A stretch of 64,000 nt of DNA from Medicago truncatula. Its lineage: Eukaryota > Streptophyta > Magnoliopsida > Fabales > Fabaceae. Under the pieces are notes generated by a model that was given only the letters and a program-made list of their open reading frames with translations, was not told the origin of the DNA and did not search any database. The stretch lies in NCBI RefSeq assembly GCF_003473485.1, contig NC_053046.1, positions 19,157,001-19,221,000 on the forward strand, given 5' to 3'. Positions within the stretch are counted from its first letter, which is position 1; every line of letters starts with the position of its first letter. Positions 32,967-44,000 of this stretch are shown piece after piece. A program made the position numbers and the translations under genes.

Positions 32967-33577
32967 GGGTCTGTTTGATTCAATGGAGGGTAGGGAAGGG
33001 GAAGGGATTTTAATGGAGGGGAGGGAAGGGAGAAGAGAGGAGATATTTTAATTAAATATATGTTTGATTCAAAAGATGGAAGGGAGGGGACAAAATTGAT
33101 TTTAATAAAAAATGTGTTTGATTTATGAGGGGAAGGGAGGAATTTTAAAATTAATTTACTGTTTAAACCTCAAACTTAATTAAATATACGAAAATGTTTG
33201 TTTTTACAGGTAACAAATAAAAGTGATAGATAACATAAAAATAAAATTTGTTAAAACAATAATATAACCTAATAATAAAAGATGTTACAAGGATAATATA
33301 ACCTAATAATGATAAAAGTTGTTACAAAGATAATAAAAGTTGTTACAATGATAATATTGAGATTTTAAATTATTCTAAGGATAATTTTAGCAATGCATTA
33401 AAATTTTAAAGAGATCCTCTCGCCTTCCCTCCGATTTGGGGGGAAGCAAAAAGTGGGTCTGAAAGGAATTTCCCTCCCCTCCACTCCCTTCTAAAAATTG
33501 AATCAAACACGTCAAATTCAAAATTTTCCCTCCCCTCTTATTCCCTCTCCTCCAAAACTCTCGAATCAAACATACCC
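32967..33577. mobile_element. Harbinger/Tourist-like element, TAA TSD
   Basis: The ends are GGGTCTGTTTGATTC and (complement) GGGTATGTTTGATTC, with TAA at 32964-32966 and 33578-33580. Subterminal purine-rich GGAGGGGAGGGAA and CCCTCCCCT tracts pair with each other. The interior is AT-rich and has no transposase. 611 bp. Confidence 0.85.
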
Positions 33578-33580
33578 TAA

Positions 33581-34171
33581 AAAAAATTGTCTAATTAAAA
33601 GCAGACCGCATCAGGTATTTTTTTTTTCTTTTCAAATGGAGCTTATGAAATCGAGGAGCTAGTTTCCGACAAAAGAATTTTTACAATAAATGGTAAGTAA
33701 TTAAATAAAGACATGTGTTACAAGAAGTCAAGATAACACAAGGGTAGTTCCGATGAGGAACGGAAAATTTGGCATTATAATCAAGTTCAAATTAATGCCA
33801 AAAGGCAAATCTAAAATCTTAGATTTTGTCGAAGTATTACAAGAAAGCGTGGAAGCCGAATGACACGTTTATTAAGTTAAAAACCAAACTAACGGGCCAG
33901 GTACAACGTGAAAACCGTGAAGACTAGTCTTTCGTTCAGTTACAAAGAGACTTCATTCGGTTTTAAATACACACTACCATAGAAAGTTGAGATCCATGAA
34001 GCGGAAATGTTCAAGAAACCAAGCAACCTCAAGGTCGAAGCGACAAGAGAGGCAAAGGTTTGTGGTAGGATAGTCCTCGTCTGCATTCGGAAGAGGAGAT
34101 GTGATATTATGGATCCTTCTAACCTCTTCACAAGCCCTGTTAGAAGGACAAGAAAATTGGTACTTCGAGCC
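33581..34171. other. Unassigned repeat-like DNA next to an LTR fragment
   Basis: No gene is supported. It is less AT-rich than its surroundings, with text such as TAATGCCAAAAGGC. It may be part of the retrotransposon that owns the LTR at 34172-36708. The short frames here show no gag or pol motif. Confidence 0.3.
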
Positions 34172-36708
34172 TATAACACCCTAAACTCTCAAAGCGATAA
34201 ATTACGCTAATTATACGGCATATCAAGAATCTAGATGTTACTTCTTCAATAACTCATCAATCATGCATAAATAAAAACTTTCTCAAAACATCACAGCAGA
34301 ATAAAAACAACATAATAACTGTGTTTAATAAACATCTCCAAGTAGCCATGTCTCAAAATCATAACACATCACCTATATAAATTCTCATCTCAACAATTGA
34401 GTCATAAAAATAACAAATAGTCATAAGACTCCAAACATAAAGACGTCATAATCAGAGCCGTAAATCTAAGACGCCAAAAGCAATAAACGATGTAGCTCCA
34501 AGCTATCCTCAAGAAACTCACCAAAGCAATATATTTCTGCACACCGTCTACCTATCCATACGGATAAGGAAGACGATCAACCAAACGACCACTGGGGGTT
34601 AGTTCATAATTCACAATTAAACATAATCAATGAAAATATATGATACAATTAAATTCAATTGATTTAAACAACTCAACAACATCAATATTCCATAAGTATA
34701 CAAATATATAAATTCACCACATATTCATAGGTTCATCAAGTTCACCAAAGCACGTATACACCAATTCACATAATCAAGTATGACTCGACTCACCAAATCA
34801 CAAGTACGCATTGTTGTAGACTCTTCTAGATGCATGTAGTACCATAGGATTCTGGAGATAATTTTTACCATTATGAATCCACCAACATAATAAACACCAC
34901 CAATTATGTTATGCAGAAGCTATGTAATAAACACCACCAATTACATTCTTCAAATCACCTCAACATCAACATGACTATGAATGCATGGACTTCAAGTAAG
35001 GACTCGACAATGCACAACTCACCAACATAAACATTACATAATAATCACCACCAATTATGTTATTCACCAACAATTGCATTATCAAATACTTACATACATA
35101 CAATCAACAAGTCATCATCAATTCATTTATTCATAATCATCAAAAGAATCAACACCATAATCATCATCTAACACTTCAAAGAAACAATCTAGTTTCAAAT
35201 TCACCCTTCACATAAAAGATAGACATTTAGCCATATCTTGACAATCATCAAATTAAACACCCAATCCTTATCAATTCATTCACATTAAATCTTACTAACA
35301 TGAATTCAAAGTCTCCTAAGAGTTATTCAACCATAAGCCATTAGTTTAACAAGGTTCGGCTAAGTTTATGAAAACTAGAATTTTCTGATAAGTCTCTCAA
35401 AACCAAAGTAAATTAATTCAAACGCCTCAACCGAGTATACACCCAAATCACATATAAGTGCAGTAACGTATACATATACGTCTCATTAGGCAAAATACGA
35501 CAATTATTCAAAATTCCCAAGATCGTATCGTTTCTTTCATGTTCCAAGTTATCCGACAAAACAAATCAAACAAGTTCGAATGCCTCAACTAAGCTTACAC
35601 ACGAGTCACATATGAGTGCAGTAGTGTACACATAAACGTCTCGTAGGCTAATTCACTTTAATCCTAAAGTTTCACAAAGTTTGTATCATTTTGCGGTTTT
35701 TGAAAGAATTTAAGTTTTCAAAGCAAAACCAAGTTAAAGGCCATGAATCCCATCAAAAAAATTTTAACAAATCATAACAATACTAGACGACCCTAGTCCT
35801 ACCATTTTCCCTTGAGAAATCGAATTTTCGAAAATTTCATGTTCTTGAACTATTTTCAAAAAATTATGATACGATTCACAAAATCAAGTCCAATCTAACT
35901 CAATTGATGTTTCCAAAGGTTTAGAAAGTTCAATTACATTTAATTACATCAAAAGAATCAGTTTGGAAGCACCCGGATCAACCCCCATAGCCCGGAACAC
36001 CCAAAACGGGGTGTTCTGTTACTGGGCAACTAGCCAAGCGAGTTACACCAGAACAGGTCACCCTGTTATTGATTGTTCCCTCTCGGAAACTCCCCATTTT
36101 TCACCCAAAATCCCTAATTTTGATCCCTTTGACCCCAAATTCGACCCCAACACTTATACACTTTATTACAAATATCAAAAGACATTCAAAACAACAACAA
36201 ACATCGGACTATAACACCAATTCATTTCAAAATCATCATGTAGTTCATTTTCACCAAAAACCACCATTTTTCTCATTTCTCATTCAAACTTCAAAACAAC
36301 CACACCAATTCAAAACCCATCAACACATAAACATAAATAGACATTAATGAAGTGAATTCAAACACGTTTCAACAACAATCATACATCAATTCATGAATTT
36401 CACTCAAATAGTCAAAAATCATGAAAACAACTCAACAACAACAACAACAACTATGAAGTTTAAGATATTAACACCACAAATTCATGACATTTATCATACC
36501 CACAATTTCACATGAAAAAGAGCATGGATTTTATCATTTAAAACCATAAAAAGTCACAATCATAACAAAAACACTTAAAACCACAAGTAGAAAAAGTGAT
36601 TATAGCTTAATTGATGAAAAAGAGACTATCCCCCTTACCTCTACTCTTCAGTAATCCAATTCCTAACTTCAATTTTGCTCCTAGCCACCAACCCAAAACA
36701 GAGTTTTT
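34172..36708 (-). mobile_element. Degraded long LTR fragment (Ty3/gypsy type)
   Basis: The left border TATAACACCCTAAACTC is a TGTAACACCC LTR end with one change. The region shares layout with the solo LTR at 3181-5239: CA-rich body, an inverted-repeat cluster (CACCCAAAACGGGGTG at about 36000) and an AGGTAAGGG box on the minus strand at 36632-36640. The other border is missing; the sequence becomes unrelated AT-rich DNA after about 36708. No open reading frame. Confidence 0.6.
36632..36640 (-). promoter_or_regulatory. Splice-donor-like AGGTAAGGG box in LTR fragment
   Basis: Reads AGGTAAGGG, then GGATAGTC, on the minus strand. Same box and similar downstream text as at 4868 and 52764. Confidence 0.4.
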
Positions 36709-37264
36709 TTAACAAAAAACATAAATTTTCAATTGCATAAAATAAAAAAAATTCATATTTAAGTTATGTTTTGTTAAAAAATTCTAATTTTTTTTAGACA
36801 TTCTTAGAATATTATAAAACTTTTTTTGCAAAAATATTAAATTATACATATTAGTTTACTAAAAAAATGATAAAAATGAAGATGAAAGACTTCAAAAGAC
36901 TAAATATCGAAGAAATTTTTTAGAAATACTTTTGGTAGTGGCCTAAGTTTGAACTCAGACCTTATATATTTTTTAAAAATACTAAAACAAAGAGTTAATA
37001 TATTTACAAGATCAAAAACATATTTAAACAAAAAAAAAAAACAACAAAAATAGATTTTCAAAAAGAAAAACCAAAATCAACACTTATTTATTCAATTCAA
37101 TTCAATAAAAATAAAATAAAGTGTCTTTCACATCATGTCTCTCTATCTTGTTTCTTTCTTACACTACTTACTGTGCTTTGACGAGACAACGCTTTCAAAC
37201 GCTTCATAAAGTTGAAAACCTACGCGTCCCTTCCTTCTCACAACAATCTACACACAAACCCTAA

Positions 37265-37288
37265 TCTCTCTCTCTCTCTCTCTCTCTC
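37265..37288 (+). repeat. (CT)n tract in the WRKY57 5' leader
   Basis: About 12 CT units, 125 bp before the first ATG. Pyrimidine tracts are frequent in plant 5' leaders and near transcription starts. Confidence 0.7.
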
Positions 37289-37412
37289 CACAAAATCCAT
37301 TTGTTTTCTATGAACTTCCACAAAATCCATTTCTCCATAAGAATCACTCTCAGATTTTCACCTTCAATTATAACTGTGCTTCATACTCTATAATTTTCAC
37401 CACTCGTAATCC

Positions 37413-37487
37413 ATGTATGGAAGACAAAGACAGAGCACCTACCGAAGAGTTTGTCGGCAACTCAAACTGGAATCTCGGCGTCGATGA
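37413..37487 (+). promoter_or_regulatory. Overlapping upstream ORF at WRKY57 start
   Basis: The ATG at 37413 lies 4 nt before the WRKY57 ATG at 37417 and in another frame. It encodes a very basic 24-residue peptide (starts [12 protein letters not shown], ends RRR) and stops at TGA 37485-37487, inside the main ORF. Its context is weak (T at -3, T at +4); the main ATG has G at +4. If the leader is transcribed as drawn, WRKY57 depends on leaky scanning. Confidence 0.55.
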
Positions 37488-38028
37488 TTCCGGTGATAGG
37501 TTCGGCCACATCGGCTGGAATCTTGTACCGGAAACCACCGATGACAAACTGTTGCAACGGGTTCAAACCGGTTCTATCGAAACGGCATCAGTGTCGGCGT
37601 CAGCGTCGTCTTACAGGTCAAATAATCAATCAATTTCTTCAAGCTCCAGCGAGGATCTGCCGGAGAAATCCACCGTCTCCGATGAGAAACCGCCGGAAAC
37701 ACCGTGAGTTGATGAACTTTTCCTTACACTGCTTTCAACTTTCTATTTTGTGTGGGGTGAGTTCGTAATTAACGTGAAATTGTGAGGACGAAAATGGAAA
37801 GAAAATAACTGAATTCTATTTTATATTCATCGGGATCGGTGCAAATCCATGTCCGTACAATTAGGAATCTTCTTCTTCCCAAACAGAACATAATCCGAGA
37901 TAGATTTTATTTTTCTTCTTTTGTTTTTTTGGTATCTTTGGGTCTGTTTTACAATTTTTAAAAAGTCGGGGTTAAAAAAAGGAAAAAAAAAATTTATGTA
38001 AACTTTTCGGATTTCTGAAGCTTCACTG

Positions 38029-38060
<32 letters not shown>

Positions 38061-41000
38061 CTTCACTGTTATTGAGGCGAGAATAGTGTGTCCCGAACCA
38101 TCTAAATCTCTTTCTGCTTTATTTTCAGACAGAGCTATAATTATTTACAATTTGCATTATTTATGCATTATTTTAAATGTTACAAAGTTTTGATTAAAAT
38201 TGGGATATTTTAATTAAGGATGTAAGTCAGATAAAAAGTGGGATGAAAAGGGATAATAAAATTTAATTGACCACTACCACAAAGTTAAACCTCCAATATA
38301 TATTTCTTTTTCTACAATGTCTGTAAGTTTCGCTGCTAAATTTTGATGACAAAAATTTGTGGAAATTATGATAGAAGATACAACTATCAGCTTTCTTATC
38401 ATTTCCATCTTTGCTACCAAATTTCAACTTCTAATATTTTTTGATTGGGTGGTGAGCTTGAGACTTCTTATCTTTTTAAGTGACACGAAAAATATGATAT
38501 TTTTATAACAAAATTTGTTAGAGTATAATTGAAAAAAAAAAACTAACTATTTTAATATTATTTATGTTATTATTTGAGCCTCTCCTTAAATTATTTCTCC
38601 TATTCAAATATTTAACAGGTCTTTTATATGATGATACAAATTTGTATTCTTGTTAGACAAAATAAACGTCATTGAGTATTTGTTAAAAACTATTTTAAAC
38701 ATTTATTTATTTATTATGTTAAATCATAATAAATTCAAAGTTTTGTCATCGTGAGCCTAGTTCAACTGACATGGACAATGCATAAATATATGCAAGATCC
38801 AAAGTTCGAACCCTGGATGCCACCAAAAAAAATAATAAATTCAAAGTTTTGTATAATATTTTGCCAAACAACCTTTAACTTAAAAATAGCTTTAAAACTA
38901 AAAAAATAAAGAAACCAAACAGCTTTATCTTCTTTCTTAAATACCTTTATTCTACATTTGTTTTAATGTAGTTTCTAGACCATAAAAAAGCATGGTCAAA
39001 CAACACCGTATATGTTTGTTCTATCTAGATCTCAAGTTTCAATATTTTGAGTATCAATAATTTTTGTTTTAGGTTGATTGTATAGAGTTTTATTCTGTCT
39101 TCAATTAAATCCTTTTCAATAAACAGTTTTTTTAATGACAAATATATTATATAAATAAAGAAAAAGAAGAAATATCCTCTTTAATAAATGGTGAAATGAT
39201 ATGGTATTATTTAGTCTTTGTGTCGGGTATCGAGAATAAACAAACACCATCAAGTTTCTTTTATTATTTAGTAGATGGTGTCTCAGACTTTGCACTTCGT
39301 TGTCACAAGTGTCCCAGGCTCATGATTAAATATAAAGTAGTCCTTTAATGTGCACTTCCGTTATCAGTTTAGTCCATGACGTTAAAAATTTATGTTAACT
39401 AATGAGGTGACCAATGTTTTGGGCTAACAAGGTGCATGAGGTGTTAGAAGGACTAAAGTGAAAGTAGAAAATTGTCACTTTAGTCCCTGAACTGAAAATT
39501 CAATATCCCCAAATTAAATATCAAATCCATAAATTCCGAATTTAATCCCCAAATCGCTAAATCTCAAACCCCTAAGATTCGATTTGAAATTCAACTTGGA
39601 GATATTGATTTTCGGTTTAGGGATCAAAATGATCATTTTCTACTTTCACTTTAGTCCATATGATACCTCATGCACCTTGTTAGCACAAAACATTTGTCAT
39701 CTCATTATCAGAAGTTTTTAACGATAGAGTCTAAATTGATAATAAAAAAGCATATTCAAGGACTATTGTATTTAATCCTAGAGAAATGATATTTGTACAA
39801 CCATTTTGTAACAACGTTTAGACAACTTTCTCTCTCATACTCACATGATGTTCTTATCCTTTCTCTTCCTTTTTCTCTCTCCATTGTTTTTGACCAATAA
39901 GAAGAGAGAAAAACAAAGTTATCACTAAAATTGTCATATAATAGATGTACAAATATCATTGCTCTTATTCCTAAATAAGAAACCTTTGTGACAATGAAGT
40001 GCTGAATCAAGAATTTCAAATTGACCATTTACTCTTTATCATTTCACTTTTTAATGATTTTTTTTTTTTGACATAAACTTACAAATACAGCTTTTTAGTT
40101 GCTGGCATTAACGTGATGCTAACCACTTGCAGCTTTATTTCTTTATTTTTTTGATGGAAATCACTTGCAGTTTAAAAGTGTAGCATTTGGATGACATAGA
40201 GTTGAGTGATATTGGTGAAATTGACCAATCACAATTACATAATATTTGTGAAAGAGAGAAACATAAATTTATGATTGATCAATGTCACTAATGTGACCCA
40301 ACTCTATGTCATCTAAATGCTATCCAATTTATTCAAACTATATACGCATTTAGTCAATTTTTACACATTAGATTGAATTGCAGAGTTTCTACTTTCTTGG
40401 TACGATTCTTATTCATTTCACTGCCACATGATAGCACTGTCATTAATTTGCACTTTATGTTCATAATTATTATGTATGTACTAGGCCTAGCTAGAATGCA
40501 ATACACTACTTTGATGAAAAAAGTTTCATGACATATTGCTTCTTTTCCTAAAATAATGTTTGCGTGTGTTTTCATTGTAAGGCTGGGCCTCTCCTTTCAT
40601 TTTTTTTTACAATAATTTATAAAAAATCTTGTGGTCCATATTTTTTGTGCATTATTAATATCTTATTAACAGAAGATTATGATAATTGATATGGTCTTTG
40701 TTTTTTTGTAAGCATTATGATATACTATACGATGCAGAAATAATACTGTCCTTTGGCCCAAATATAATGTGGCTCATATATTTTGAGCTGACACTCAATA
40801 AACTGATTTAATAGTTGTAGATTAACCTAACTAAAATTGAGGCTCTTAGTTTTTTTTTTTTTTAAGGAAAAATTGATTCTTAGTTGAATTGTCAAGTATT
40901 CAATTTAAATTATTATAGCAATTTTATTTTCTCTTAACTTTTAACTCTCACCATATACATAAGAAGGGGTTTATTAGTCCAAAATTCAATGTAAGTAAAA

Positions 41001-44000
41001 TCCGGTCAATTATTCTTTCAACAAATATTCAAAAGTTTTATTCTTTTTTTTTTGGTAGATAAAAATTTTATTTTATTTTTTGTCAAATAGCCTAGTGGCT
41101 AGAGCTCACACAATTTAATTATGGAGAAGTGGGGTGAACCCCGGCCCCTGCATATAACATGCAATATCCCTACCAACTGAGCGCTCACGGGGATAAATTT
41201 TATTCTTAAATTGCACCAAATATAGAATTCGTACATTCAAATTTCAAACATGTCTTCTAGTCTAACGTGACATAGAAATTTTCTAAACTTGGTCCTCATC
41301 ATGTGTTAAAATCAGATATCACAACTCTCTATTTCAGTTTGTATAGTGCATGCATGAACAGTGTATCTTATAACATCCTTAATCTTGTTATTTTAGTTTT
41401 CAGTATTCTTGGTGCTTTTATTTTTTACAAATCATAAGTGACTTATTTTGTAGTAGTAATCTTGTTATTTCTGTTTTCTGTGGGGTGAGTTCGTAATTAA
41501 CATGAAATTGTGAGGACGAAAATGAAAAGAAAATAACAGAATTCCACATCAATCATATCTAAATCGAATCAAGTTGAGGTTTGTTTGTTTGTTATTTTTG
41601 AATTTAATTTTTAATTCCATTTTGTATTCATCGGGATCGGTGCAAATCTATGTCCGTACAATTAGGAATCTTCTTCCCAAACAGAACATAATCTGAGATA
41701 GATTTTATTTTCATTCTTTAGTTTTTTAGTATTTTTTTAGGTCTGTTTTATAATTTTTAAAAAGTCATGGTTAAAAAAAAAACAAAGGATTATATTTTTT
41801 CAAGTAACCTTTTTCGGATTTCTGAAACTTCAACACACGAGCACCGCCGTTATTGTGGGGAGACTGTATTCTTTTGTTTTATGGAAAAGCCATAATTATT
41901 TATGATTTACATTATAAAGTTTTGATTTTGATTAAAAATGGATTATTTAGCTACCAAGTTTCAACACCCAAGAATTTCGTCCAATGGTAAAAGCTTAAGA
42001 CTTTGATGTGTACTTTATTTTTATTTTTTTGAGGGATTGATGTGTACTTTATTTAGATCTATGGTTTGAATTATTTAAGGATCAACAATTTGTGTTGGGT
42101 CGGCCTATGCATATTTTTTTTTTGACTTTAATTGAATCCTCTAATGAATGTTGAAATTGGTTCTAGAGATTATTTGGTCTTTTTGCAGGATATTGAGTTT
42201 TTTTATTTTTATTTTTTTATTTCACATTTAAAACGATTTTTTTTGCATAAACTTACAAATAAGTGTCTTTACTTTTGGGCATTAGCATGATGCTAACCAC
42301 TTGCAGCTTTATTTATTTATTTATTTTTATGGAAACGACTTGCAGATTTAAAGTTCAAACTATAGTACGCATTTAGTCATTTTTACATTATTTTCACTTT
42401 ATGCTCATAATTATTATGTACTAGGCCTAGCTAGTATCCAATACACTACTTTGATTAAAAAAGTTTCATGACGTATTGCTTCTTTCCTAAAATAATGTTT
42501 GCGTGTTTTAATTTTAAGGCGGGGCCTCTCCTTCTTTTTTCTTTTTTAATTTATATATAAAATATAAAATTGTGGTCTTTATTTTTTGTTTTTTACATAT
42601 ATACAACATTTTATGTCCATTAATAACTTATTAACAGAAGATTATGATAATTGATATGGTCTTTGTTTTTTTTGAAAGCATTATGATATATGGGTTTAAA
42701 CCGTGCAGAAATAATGTTGAGTCTTTTGGCCCAACTATATAATGTGGCTCATATTTTTTGAGTTGACACAATTTATTTAAATGATACTAGTATAATCTAA
42801 AAGTTCTAGATTAGCCTAACTAAATTTGAGGCTCTTAATTGAAATGTCAAGTGTTCAATTTCAAATATTATAACAATTTTACTTTGTCTTAACTCTCCTC
42901 TAATACTTAAAAGAACAGGTCTGTTAATTCAAAATTCAGTCAAAAAGTAGGTAAAATTTGGTCAATAATTCTTTCAACAAAGATTAAAAAAATTTATTCT
43001 TAAATTGAACCCAATATAGAATATGCACATGCTTCCTTTTGTTTGATATGGATCAGCATTTCAAACATGTCTTCTAGCATGAACAGTAAAAGTGGTCCTC
43101 ATCATGTGTAGTGCATGCATGAACAGTGTATCTTATAGCAGTGTATGCTTGGTGCTTTTATTTTTGACAAATTGTTAATGACTTATTTTGTAGGAGTAAA
43201 AGTAAGAAGAAGGGGGAAAAGCGAATAAGGCAACCAAGGTTTGCATTTATGACCAAGAGTGAAGTTGATCATCTTGAAGATGGGTACAGATGGAGGAAGT
43301 ATGGTCAGAAGGCAGTTAAAAATAGTCCATTCCCTAGGTTTACACCTACTTCTCATCAAATTAACTTTTAATTATTCTTTCCATGATTATGCATGCTCCC
43401 TACATAACAAAATATTAGCAAAAACGTACATCTATTAGGTTCAAATTGTTGTGTGCAAGTGTGAATATGTCTTAAATCAGATAGAAAAGTAGAGGTTGAA
43501 CACTTATAAGGAAGAAGACCCATAAATTCATTGTCTTAAGATTTTGGGTAAGATTGTGGCGTCTGTCTCGCTTGTTTGGCTGCTTGGCCTGGATGTGAGC
43601 GGTCCTCCTAGGCTCCCCCTCATGATGACCCAACACAAATTTGAACCAAATACATTTAGTGTTTTTTTACTTGTATTTAGGGTTTTTTCCACCTAGTTTT
43701 GTGTAGCAGCTGTATTTCGATTCATTCTCTTTTTTCAAGGGTTTCATAATTCGACATTAAACCCATTTCATATGATGGGAGTTTCTGGTGTATTGGGCGT
43801 TGCGCTACTATGCGCTATTCATCGTGCTACCGTAGAAAATACGTTATTTGAAGATAATGATGACACAAATACATTCCGTGCTATTAACCCAACTCAAGCG
43901 GAAAAAACTTATTCAATAGTCACCGCCGCTTTTGGTCCCAAATCTTTGGGGTTGCTTTTTCCAATAAACATTAGTTACATTTCTTTATGTTATTTGTATC

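Larger units (their letters stand above)
37750..41455 (+). repeat. WRKY57 intron 1 duplication, copy 1
   Basis: The copy starts near GTGGGGTGAGTTCGTAATTA and runs to a second version of the intron's acceptor (CTTATTTTGTAG at 41442-41453). The matching copy is 41480-43193. It shares long blocks with it, for example CATCGGGATCGGTGCAAATC and TTAACAGAAGATTATGATAA. Copy 1 is twice as long because it contains at least four later insertions (38747, 39322, 39781, 41044), plus the MITE at 40179. Confidence 0.85.
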
